Assembly: GCA_002353225.1 (NCBI GenBank) | Contig: DEJF01000063.1 | Location: 23,684-29,679 of the forward strand | Length of the DNA: 5,996 nt | Direction of reading: 5' to 3' | From: Prevotella sp. UBA2755 | Lineage (GTDB): Bacteria > Bacteroidota > Bacteroidia > Bacteroidales > Bacteroidaceae | Shown: positions 1 through 5,996 of the stretch, piece by piece | Position numbering within the stretch: position 1 is the first letter of the stretch | How the letters are laid out: each line of letters opens with the position of its first letter | The notes under the pieces: model-generated | The model's database searches: none | Told to the model about the DNA's origin: nothing | Seen by the model: only the letters and a program-made list of their open reading frames with translations | Position numbers and translations under genes: made by a program

Positions 1-975
1 ATGAGTGAGATCAAATTGGAAGGCTTGAGCCGTTATCGTGGAGAACTGATGGGTGCCGCCATCATCTTCATCGTGCTCTTCCATGTGGAACTGCCTCGCA
101 GTGATGCTTTCTTTGGTTTGCGTCGTTGTGGGAATATTGGTGTCGATATGTTCTTGTTTCTTAGTGGTCTCGGACTCTGGTACTCATGGGTGAAGAACCC
201 GTCCTTCAAACAGTTCTATAAACGTCGTCTGTTGCGTATCTTCCCAGCATGGCTTATCATGTCGTCGCTCTATTATATCCCTCGCTTCAACGGACAGACA
301 GGGAGTGTCATCGACCTGATAGGGGACATCACCATCAACTGGGACTTCTGGTTGCACGACGAACTCACCTTCTGGTATATCCCTGCTATCATGATGCTCT
401 ATCTGTGGGCACCGCTTTATATGTTGCTGATACAACGCAGTCCCTCCTTCCGTTGGTTGCCCGTATTGATGATTGTCTGGTGTATCTGTGTGCAGTGGGT
501 CATCCCCATCCATCAGGCAGTAGGTCATATTGAGATATTCTGGAGCCGTGTACCCATCTTCTTCTTGGGTATTAACTGTGGAGAACTGGTGCGCAAGGGC
601 TATCGGATGGAGAAGAGTGCCATCTGGTTGATCCTGTTGACCTTCGTAGCGACGGCAAGTGCCTGTATCTATCTGGAGCAGGTGCGCCACGGACGCTTCC
701 CCTTATTTGCGGAACGGATGATCTATATCCCCCTGACCGTCTCCCTGCTCATCCTGCTTGCCGAACTCTTCCAGCACACGCCCAAGTGGTTGAACAGCAG
801 TTGTGTGTTCTTAGGGACAATCAGTCTGGAACTCTATCTCATCCATCATCATTTTGTGATGGTGTATATCTCTCCCTATCATCTGGGTTACTGGCCCACC
901 TTTGTGTTGACCTTGGTATTTGCAGTACCCCTTGCGTGGTTGTTGCATCAACTCATTCAACGTGTCATGCCATGA
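1..975 (+). CDS. Integral-membrane acyltransferase, Acyltransferase_3 (OafA-like) family
   Basis: Probably transfers an acetyl or other acyl group to a sugar of a surface glycan in the cytoplasmic membrane. The 324-residue protein has about ten hydrophobic segments. Family marks are visible in order: RYRGELMG leading into membrane segment 1 with a candidate catalytic His28 (VLFHV), a GVDMFLFLSG segment at 47-56, the basic KRRLLRIFP motif at 74-82 before segment 3, FWYIPA at 124-129, and a late SLELYLIHH motif at 275-283. Length fits the transmembrane domain alone (roughly 330-350 residues), with no SGNH domain. The ATG is the first base of the window, so an upstream start cannot be excluded, although RYRGELMG lies at the usual distance from the N terminus. 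The stop overlaps the next start by four bases (ATGA), which suggests translational coupling. The acyl donor and acceptor cannot be told from sequence. Confidence 0.88.
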   Translation: MSEIKLEGLSRYRGELMGAAIIFIVLFHVELPRSDAFFGLRRCGNIGVDMFLFLSGLGLWYSWVKNPSFKQFYKRRLLRIFPAWLIMSSLYYIPRFNGQTGSVIDLIGDITINWDFWLHDELTFWYIPAIMMLYLWAPLYMLLIQRSPSFRWLPVLMIVWCICVQWVIPIHQAVGHIEIFWSRVPIFFLGINCGELVRKGYRMEKSAIWLILLTFVATASACIYLEQVRHGRFPLFAERMIYIPLTVSLLILLAELFQHTPKWLNSSCVFLGTISLELYLIHHHFVMVYISPYHLGYWPTFVLTLVFAVPLAWLLHQLIQRVMP

Positions 976-1556
976 GAAAGATAGTAGCCTTTGACTTTGA
1001 CGGGACACTCACCAATAAGGACAGTCTGTTGGAATTTATCCGTCATGTGCGTGGAACGACAGCGTTATGGTGTGCTTTCCTGCGATATGTCCCTATTTTA
1101 GTATTGATGCTTTTGAAGTGTTATCCTCATGGAAAGGCGAAAGAAAAAATCTTTTCGTATTTCTTCAAAGGGATGTCGATCAACGAGTTCAATGCAGTCT
1201 GTCAACAGTTTGCTGCTTCCCATCGCCATCTGTTACGACCAAAGGGTGTTGCAGCCATTGAGGAAGCCCAGGCCGCTGGTGCCGCTGTCGTCATTATCAG
1301 TGCGTCAGTGGATAACTGGGTACAACCCTTCTTCCCCACAGTAAAAGTACTGGGCACACAGATAGAGGTGAGAGACGGACTGCTGACGGGGCGTTTCCTG
1401 ACAGAGAACTGTTTTGGACAGGAGAAAGTCAACCGTCTGTTAGCCGTATATCCTGACCGTGCGGACTATCATCTGACGGCATACGGGGACAGTCAGGGAG
1501 ATCGTGAGTTGCTTGCCTTTGCCGATGAGGCTCATTATAAACCCTTCCGCTTATGA
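972..1556 (+). CDS. HAD-superfamily phosphatase, subfamily IB (phosphoserine phosphatase-like)
   Basis: A 194-residue predicted cytoplasmic phosphomonoesterase with all four HAD motifs. Motif I is DFDGT at 8-12 (nucleophile Asp8, acid/base Asp10), motif II is IISAS with Ser110, the motif III lysine is probably Lys152, and motif IV is GDSQGD at 172-177. A helical cap lies between motifs I and II and holds a strongly hydrophobic stretch at about 31-49 that may touch the membrane. An in-frame ATG at 786 would add 62 residues lying wholly inside the acyltransferase gene. ATG 972 is preferred because MRKIVAFDFDGT is the normal N terminus of the family and it gives an ATGA overlap. The 3' end makes a second ATGA overlap with the next gene. 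Related enzymes remove phosphate from phosphoserine or from prenyl-phospho-sugar phosphates (mycobacterial Rv3807c type). The substrate here is unknown; glycan context favours a sugar or lipid-linked phosphate. Confidence 0.88.
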   Translation: MRKIVAFDFDGTLTNKDSLLEFIRHVRGTTALWCAFLRYVPILVLMLLKCYPHGKAKEKIFSYFFKGMSINEFNAVCQQFAASHRHLLRPKGVAAIEEAQAAGAAVVIISASVDNWVQPFFPTVKVLGTQIEVRDGLLTGRFLTENCFGQEKVNRLLAVYPDRADYHLTAYGDSQGDRELLAFADEAHYKPFRL

Positions 1557-2920
1557 GACTGAAACGTGAGGAATGGATATTAGGATTGGGCATCCTACTC
1601 TTGCTCGTCATACTGAATGGAATGCTGATCGCAAAGTATGACACCCTCTTCTCTGTGGTCTGTGACAACTATGGCAAACTACTATCCTATAACTACCACG
1701 TGTCAGGTTTTGATGCCACCACCTATTCCGTGCTGACAGAGTGGGGGATGAAATATGATGTGCTGCGTCATCCGTTGTTGCCCTATCTGATGGCATTGCC
1801 CTATGGCATCAACCAACTACTGATCTCCTTAACAGGTATCAATGGTGCCTTGTATATCGCTGCGGCAATCATCCTGTTCTTTGGATTTTGCACCACCATT
1901 GTCCTCTATCGTATCTTGCGAGAACTCATTGGTATTGGCAGATGGGACGCTACCTTGTTGACCATCTTCTTTTTTAGTCTTGCCTATGTCTTGGTGACCT
2001 ATATCACCACCGATCATTTTGGTATTTCCTTGTTCCTGATACTGTTATCCGTCTATCTGGTTGGCAAGGCATACAAGGACGGACGTGTCTTAAAGACATG
2101 GCAGTCTGCCTTGTTGTTGCTCATCACGGCAGGTGTGACCTTGACGAATGGCGCTAAGGTCTGTGCGGCAGAACTGATAGCACGAGGGAAAGGTTTCTTC
2201 CGTTGGCGTTATCTCTTGGTGGTGATGGGCTGTTGGATGCTGATCGTAGGCTTAGGACTCTTGGAGGAGCGTATTTATGTCTATCCCAAGGAACAGGCTG
2301 AGCAGAAATACTTCCAAGAGCATAAGGCAGAGATGATGCAGAAGGCACGGAAGAACCACGAGCGGTATAAGCGTGCACCATGGGTCATCCATAAAGGAAA
2401 ACCGTTGGGGAAGGGTAGTCTGTTGAAGTGGACGGACTATACCACCTCCCGCTGGGAGACGTTGAAGGAGAATGTCTTTGGCGAGTCGCTGATATTACAT
2501 GAGGACTATGTGCTGGACGACATCCTGACGAGTTACCGACCAGTCCTGTTGTCCTATCACTCTCCTATCAATTATGTCATAGAGGGACTGCTGGTCGTCT
2601 TGTTGCTGGTAGGTATCTGTTGCGGTTGGCGGGAGCGACTGCTGTGGATGTGTCTGTTAGGTATCCTGCCCGATGCTTTGATGCATATAGGCTTGGGCTT
2701 TGCCATTAACGAGATATATATTATGTCGGCTCATTGGGTCTATATCTTCCCCATCGCTATTGCCTACCTTTTTAAAGTTCATAGTTCAAAGTTCATAGTT
2801 CATAGTTTGGTGCGTCTGATGGTGGCTGCCTTGACATTATACCTGCTGGTACATAACGTCAGCCTGATAGTCGGTTGGATGCAGCAACCCCCTGTATCAA
2901 TAGCATTCTGGTATGATTAA
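1553..2920 (+). CDS. Polytopic membrane protein, DUF6080-like, possible GT-C glycosyltransferase (paralogue 1)
   Basis: A 455-residue membrane protein of unproven function with about ten hydrophobic segments: near 8-27, 76-93, 98-120, 132-150, 156-171, 184-198, 218-237, 341-357, 363-405 (two) and 417-440. Between segments 1 and 2 lies a conserved loop with HVSGFD (Asp54) and RHPLL (72-76). TDHFGIS (153-159) and LTNGAK (197-202) follow. A hydrophilic region at 240-335 carries LKWTDYTTSRW and ENVFGESLILHEDY, and the C-terminal part has HIGLGFAINE and MSAHW. An acidic residue in the first external loop plus a polytopic core is reminiscent of GT-C glycosyltransferases that use polyprenyl-phosphate sugars; that is inference, and assignment to DUF6080 is from memory. 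The start overlaps the phosphatase stop (ATGA). The in-frame heptamer tract at 2776-2808 encodes VHSSKFIVHS near residues 409-418. The next gene is a diverged copy, so they may work as a pair. Confidence 0.82.
   Translation: MRLKREEWILGLGILLLLVILNGMLIAKYDTLFSVVCDNYGKLLSYNYHVSGFDATTYSVLTEWGMKYDVLRHPLLPYLMALPYGINQLLISLTGINGALYIAAAIILFFGFCTTIVLYRILRELIGIGRWDATLLTIFFFSLAYVLVTYITTDHFGISLFLILLSVYLVGKAYKDGRVLKTWQSALLLLITAGVTLTNGAKVCAAELIARGKGFFRWRYLLVVMGCWMLIVGLGLLEERIYVYPKEQAEQKYFQEHKAEMMQKARKNHERYKRAPWVIHKGKPLGKGSLLKWTDYTTSRWETLKENVFGESLILHEDYVLDDILTSYRPVLLSYHSPINYVIEGLLVVLLLVGICCGWRERLLWMCLLGILPDALMHIGLGFAINEIYIMSAHWVYIFPIAIAYLFKVHSSKFIVHSLVRLMVAALTLYLLVHNVSLIVGWMQQPPVSIAFWYD
2776..2808 (+). repeat. 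In-frame AGTTCAT heptamer tandem repeat in paralogue 1
   Basis: There are four consecutive 7-base units (AGTTCAT, AGTTCAA, AGTTCAT, AGTTCAT) and a partial fifth (AGTTT). The tract is read as VHSSKFIVHS between the last two hydrophobic segments. Seven is not a multiple of three, so gain or loss of one unit would shift the frame about 40 codons before the stop. The tract matches the one at 4235-4267 at 31 of 32 positions. Confidence 0.93.
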
Positions 2921-4349
2921 AACGATAGTAGATATTTTCCGTATTCAGAAGGAGGAGCGTGGACTCGTTCTTGCCTTTGTGCTCGTCAGCATCTTCCTCC
3001 ATGCTTGTTGCATCTATTGTTTCTCTGGCTCTTTCCTGCAGGAGTCTATAGAGAACGGTGGGGTGTTCTATCGGCAGTTTCATGTGTCTGGTTACGACCC
3101 GATTACCTATGCTGTGGTGACCCATTGGGGAACGACCTATCAGGTATTCCGCCATCCGTTGCTCGCCTTTATGGTCTATCCGCTGTTCTTGCTGAATAAC
3201 GGACTCATCGCACTGACGGGCTATAACCTCGTGCAGTTTCTCTTGGCGGCAATCATCTTGGTATGTAATATCTATTCCGTTGTCTTCCTGTACCGTATCT
3301 TCAAGGACATCATTGGTGTGAAGCGTTTCGATGCCATCCTATTGACGTTCTTCTTTTACGGTTTTGCCCATATCATGACGGCAAGTATTGTTGCCGACCA
3401 CTTTACGGTATCGATGTTCCTGCTGATCCTCACCCTCTATCTCTCTGGCAGATGGATACAGGAGGGCAGACAAATGACGATTGTCCAGACGGTACTGCTC
3501 TTTGTCGTTACAGCAGGTATCACGTTGAGTAATGGTGTGAAGATCTTCATCGATGCGTTATTTGTCAATGGCAAACGTTTCTTCCGTCCCAAATACCTGT
3601 TTCTTGCCGTCCTCCTGCCGGCTGGTTTGATGTGGCTGTTTGCCAACTGGGAATACCGCACCTATGTACTTCCACAGGAGAAGGAGCATCAAGCGGCATT
3701 GGCAAAAAAAGCGAAAGTGGCGAAAGAGAGAGCCTATCGGCAGTTTATGGATACCACCACCATCATGAATCCAGAGGAGAAACAGCAAACCTTCGAGCGA
3801 CAATATAAGCGACAGTTGCGCAAGGAGGCTCAGGAGCGATGGAACAGTATGCATAAAGGACTGCCTATCAAGGGCAAGAATATGTTCTTGCGATGGACGG
3901 ACGTGACGACACCCCGTTGGGACTCGATGGTGGAGAACCTGTTTGGCGAGTCGTTGATGCTGCACCAAGACTATCTGTTGGGTGATACCTTGCGAGACCG
4001 TCCGCTCATCGTGACCTACAGGTGGTGGATCTGTTATGTCGTGGAGGCTGTCATCCTGCTGCTTTTTATCGCAGGTCTATGGGTGGGGCGGAAGAGCCGT
4101 TTCCTATGGATGGCGATGGCTGGCTTTGCCTTCGATATGGTGATACATCTGGGACTGGGCTTCGGACTCAATGAGGTGTTTATCATGGCATCTCATTGGG
4201 CGTTTGTCATTCCTTTCGCTATCGCTTATCTTTTAGTTCATAGTTCACAGTTCATAGTTCATAGTTGGTTGCGACTTCTTGTCGCAACGATCACTGCCTT
4301 CCTATGGTTCTACAACGGTATTCTGTTGGCGGGTTATCTGTTAGGATGA
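2913..4349 (+). CDS. Polytopic membrane protein, DUF6080-like, possible GT-C glycosyltransferase (paralogue 2)
   Basis: A 478-residue tandem paralogue of the preceding gene. Shared blocks in the same order are HVSGYD (57-62, Asp62), RHPLL (80-84), ADHFTVS (161-167), LSNGVK (205-210), RWTDVTTPRW (327-336), ENLFGESLMLHQDY (341-354), HLGLGFGLNE (412-421) and MASHW (425-429). Over the 29-residue loop ending in RHPLL, 18 positions are identical by direct count. It differs in a longer, highly charged segment at about 253-312, rich in Lys, Glu, Gln and Arg, that looks helical or coiled-coil. The start is ATG inside ATGATTAA, overlapping the previous stop by eight bases. The N terminus aligns with its twin from Glu14-Glu15 onward, so this start is plausible. 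The 3' end overlaps the convergent glycosyltransferase gene by nine bases. Function is as uncertain as for the twin: a membrane glycosyltransferase or another lipid-linked sugar enzyme. Confidence 0.82.
   Translation: MIKTIVDIFRIQKEERGLVLAFVLVSIFLHACCIYCFSGSFLQESIENGGVFYRQFHVSGYDPITYAVVTHWGTTYQVFRHPLLAFMVYPLFLLNNGLIALTGYNLVQFLLAAIILVCNIYSVVFLYRIFKDIIGVKRFDAILLTFFFYGFAHIMTASIVADHFTVSMFLLILTLYLSGRWIQEGRQMTIVQTVLLFVVTAGITLSNGVKIFIDALFVNGKRFFRPKYLFLAVLLPAGLMWLFANWEYRTYVLPQEKEHQAALAKKAKVAKERAYRQFMDTTTIMNPEEKQQTFERQYKRQLRKEAQERWNSMHKGLPIKGKNMFLRWTDVTTPRWDSMVENLFGESLMLHQDYLLGDTLRDRPLIVTYRWWICYVVEAVILLLFIAGLWVGRKSRFLWMAMAGFAFDMVIHLGLGFGLNEVFIMASHWAFVIPFAIAYLLVHSSQFIVHSWLRLLVATITAFLWFYNGILLAGYLLG
4235..4267 (+). 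repeat. In-frame AGTTCAT heptamer tandem repeat in paralogue 2
   Basis: Four 7-base units (AGTTCAT, AGTTCAC, AGTTCAT, AGTTCAT) and a partial fifth (AGTTG) are read as VHSSQFIVHS. The position in the protein (about 442-451, before the last hydrophobic segment) and the reading register are the same as in paralogue 1. The only base difference over 32 positions is the last base of unit 2. Just left of the tract the twin has one extra codon (LFK against LL). Confidence 0.93.
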
Positions 4350-5252
4350 GCGTTTACGCCATTGTTTATAATAATGGACGAGGAAGTAACTGAGGCGTGG
4401 TGGCAACAGCAGTGCTATGCGGTCGGCAAGGGGTATCGAACTGTCTAACTGTTTCCGCAGAGGACGATAGTATTCTCGGAGGACGTGAAACTGTCTGTTG
4501 TCGATGAATTTCTCGTAGATCTTGATCTGATGACCGATGAAGGCGGAGCGATAGCGGTCCCATTTAGGTTCCAGCGTCTGTCGTAGTTCCTCGTCATAGA
4601 TACGTATCATGTGCAGATCCTCAATGCGGTTGTTGGGGATATCCTCATAATGCAGGTATGCTGGTTGGTCGATGAAATAGACCTTCGGCTCTTTCATCAG
4701 ACATTTGATCTGCATCAGCGAGTCTTCCCGCTCCACAATCTCTCGGGGTGCTCCTAAGCAACCGTCCAGCAGTTCTTTCTTGAAGATGATGCCCCACAGC
4801 ACACAGAACGAGTTCCGGGTGGCAAGCAGGTCACGGATCAGTGGCTCGCAGATGGTCCACTCCCTGAAACCAGAGTCATGGATCACCCCGTATTGGTCGA
4901 TATACGGACCTATCACCTCGTCGGCTCCTGACTTTGTGATGGCACGATGCATCATGGCTAATGATCCGCTCGTCAACAGGTCGTCGGCATCCACGAACAT
5001 GATATATCTCCCTTCCGCATGCTTCACCCCACAACGGCGGGCGGCTGTCACACCTCCATTGGGGGTATGGAATACTTTCATACGTGGCTCGTCGGCAGCC
5101 CATCTGTCACATATTTTTCCTGATGCGTCAGTACTGCCGTCATCCACGGCAATCACCTCAAACGAGGGGAAGTCCTGCGAGAAGATGCTTTGCAGGCATT
5201 TCTCGATGTAGGCGGTCTTGTTATAAACAGGTATGATGATTGATATCTCCAT
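4341..5252 (-). CDS. Glycosyltransferase family 2 (GT-A fold)
   Basis: A complete 303-residue inverting glycosyltransferase that should add one sugar from a nucleotide-sugar donor on the cytoplasmic face of the membrane. The N-terminal GT-A domain shows SIIIPVYNKTAYIEKCLQSI at 4-23, the nucleotide-binding VDDGSTD (36-42), NGGVTAAR (65-72) and the metal-binding VDADD (87-91). ERED at 174-177 is the likely catalytic-base region. The C-terminal 80 residues are helical and basic, ending in YYKQWRKRSS, with no clear membrane span, so peripheral attachment is likely. The start ATG lies 7 bases after the upstream gene's TAG stop, with a weak purine stretch (AGAAAGA) just before it, so the two minus-strand genes are probably co-transcribed. 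The 3' end overlaps the convergent plus-strand gene by nine bases. The sugar and linkage cannot be inferred. Confidence 0.93.
   Translation of the reverse strand: MEISIIIPVYNKTAYIEKCLQSIFSQDFPSFEVIAVDDGSTDASGKICDRWAADEPRMKVFHTPNGGVTAARRCGVKHAEGRYIMFVDADDLLTSGSLAMMHRAITKSGADEVIGPYIDQYGVIHDSGFREWTICEPLIRDLLATRNSFCVLWGIIFKKELLDGCLGAPREIVEREDSLMQIKCLMKEPKVYFIDQPAYLHYEDIPNNRIEDLHMIRIYDEELRQTLEPKWDRYRSAFIGHQIKIYEKFIDNRQFHVLREYYRPLRKQLDSSIPLADRIALLLPPRLSYFLVHYYKQWRKRSS
4359..4377. other. Short inverted repeat near the convergent gene ends
   Basis: An 8-base stem (CCATTGTT paired with AATAATGG, including one G-T pair) closes a 3-base loop, 10 bases past the plus-strand stop and inside the 3' end of the family 2 glycosyltransferase gene. 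A smaller GCGT/ACGC inverted repeat adjoins it at 4350-4359. No T-run follows on either strand, so it does not fit a normal intrinsic terminator. It may be chance, or it may slow polymerases arriving from both sides. Confidence 0.25.
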
Positions 5253-5259
5253 AGTCTTT

Positions 5260-5996
5260 CTATTGATAGTTGATATGTCCTGTATTCTTCTTCACCCTGA
5301 AGACGAGGGCGTTCCAGATAGCCTTCAGGTTACCATAGCGCAGGTTGCGTAGTAGTTCCTCGATGCTTCGTCCTATCTTGATCCAGGGGTGTCCCCATGC
5401 CATGATGCGGTAGACACGTTGTTTGTATTCCACATTCTCGATGACATACTGTGGATGGCGCAAAGGGAACTCCATCTCGTAAGTGGGCATCGTCAGCAGT
5501 TGCTGCATGCGCTTGGGGAGTGTCTTCATCGCACTCTGGAAATGGGCTGACTCCTCGGATACGGCAGTATTCTGGATCATGTTACGGGTAGGGACGATAG
5601 TCAGTCCGGAGTGCAGCATGTTATACGACCAGTAGACGGTCTCGTAGATGGGGTCGCCGGTCTCATGGTGCTTGCGGAGTTTCTTGACCATCTCCTCTCT
5701 GTCACCATGTGCCTTGACAAGTGCCTCCAACTGGTGCATGTCGAAATCACTGTCCACCACCTTGTAATGGTCGTCCCATTGGTTGACGACCCTGCTCCAT
5801 GATGCCCATCCCCAGATGGAGAACACAGAGGTAAACAGGTAGTCGTAGGGTGCGTCAGTCTTCTCCTCGTGGTTATAGCCTGCTATCATGGTGATACGCT
5901 CGTCGTGCTCATAGCGGTTGAGCATCTCCGTACAGAAACGGATGAACGACACGGCAGGGGTACTGTCGTCCTCGATGACGATACACTTGTCATGCA
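5260..5996 (-). CDS. Glycosyltransferase with EDD and WGWASW motifs (GNT-I/HlpA-like), 5' end beyond the window
   Basis: The last 244 residues of a GT-A-type sugar transferase common in Bacteroidota glycan clusters. The frame is open to the right edge. Visible residues include VIEDDSTPA (6-14 of the fragment), where the EDD is the probable metal and nucleotide-sugar binding motif. RFCTEMLNRYEHDERI (19-34), an IAGYN segment and the family signature IWGWASWSRVVNQWD (60-74) follow. A GTG at 5952 could be taken as a start, but it lies after the EDD motif, and the upstream codons continue the expected family sequence, so it is an internal valine. The missing part should hold the N-terminal Rossmann-like half, roughly 80-100 residues. 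It ends in TAG, 7 bases before the next minus-strand gene. Donor and acceptor are unknown; a role in LPS, capsule or protein glycan assembly is inferred from context. Confidence 0.85.
   Translation of the reverse strand, partial: HDKCIVIEDDSTPAVSFIRFCTEMLNRYEHDERITMIAGYNHEEKTDAPYDYLFTSVFSIWGWASWSRVVNQWDDHYKVVDSDFDMHQLEALVKAHGDREEMVKKLRKHHETGDPIYETVYWSYNMLHSGLTIVPTRNMIQNTAVSEESAHFQSAMKTLPKRMQQLLTMPTYEMEFPLRHPQYVIENVEYKQRVYRIMAWGHPWIKIGRSIEELLRNLRYGNLKAIWNALVFRVKKNTGHINYQ

Noticed and set aside
184..690. A 168-codon open frame on the minus strand within the acyltransferase gene
   Set aside because: It lies wholly opposite a well-supported membrane protein. Its translation is rich in His, Asp and Gln with no recognisable domain, as expected of an antisense shadow.
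786..971. N-terminal extension of the HAD phosphatase from an upstream ATG
   Set aside because: It would overlap the acyltransferase gene by 190 bases, and the HAD fold begins at the ATG at 972, which also forms the ATGA overlap.
2776..2808. Heptamer tract considered as a CRISPR array or mobile-element end
   Set aside because: The units are only 7 bases with no spacers, and there is no transposase or target-site duplication nearby.
3558..3968. A 136-codon minus-strand open frame opposite paralogue 2
   Set aside because: It is fully contained in the opposing gene, with Leu/His-rich composition and no motif, so it is best explained as a shadow.
4350..4377. Inverted repeats considered as a bidirectional intrinsic terminator
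   Set aside because: The stems are short and neither strand has a following T-run, so a terminator call is not supported.
4705..5211. A 168-codon open frame on the plus strand opposite the family 2 glycosyltransferase
   Set aside because: It is antisense to the conserved GT-A domain and its Ser/Pro-rich translation shows no family motif.

Overview
The window looks like part of a cell-surface polysaccharide or lipopolysaccharide biosynthesis region of a Bacteroidota bacterium, most likely a Bacteroidales member of the Prevotella/Bacteroides type. The reasons are the protein families present, the near absence of Shine-Dalgarno sequences ahead of starts, extreme gene packing, and an AGTTCAT heptamer repeat that I recall as common in such genomes. 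The taxonomic call is inference. No rRNA, tRNA, CRISPR array or insertion sequence was seen.

Left block, plus strand, 1-4349: four genes joined by overlapping stop and start codons (4, 4 and 8 bases), so they form one apparently translationally coupled operon. In order they are an integral-membrane acyltransferase of the Acyltransferase_3/OafA type, a HAD-superfamily subfamily IB phosphatase, and two tandem paralogous polytopic membrane proteins of 455 and 478 residues. The paralogues resemble the Bacteroidota DUF6080-type family and have a layout reminiscent of GT-C glycosyltransferases. Both carry the same four-unit AGTTCAT tract in frame just before their last membrane segment.

Right block, minus strand, 5996-4341: a glycosyltransferase with WGWASW and EDD motifs that runs off the right edge, followed 7 bases downstream by a complete family 2 glycosyltransferase. 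The two blocks converge, and the last coding bases of the fourth plus-strand gene and the family 2 glycosyltransferase overlap by 9 bases, leaving no intergenic space for a terminator.

A working picture is that the two minus-strand enzymes transfer sugars on the cytoplasmic face. The acyltransferase would add acetyl or other acyl groups at the membrane. The phosphatase plus the two membrane proteins could make and use a polyprenyl-phosphate sugar donor on the periplasmic side. The last step is a hypothesis and not something the sequence proves. The most notable points are the undescribed phosphatase plus twin membrane protein module and the repeat tract shared by the twins. That tract could allow frameshift switching or in-frame fusion of the two paralogues.
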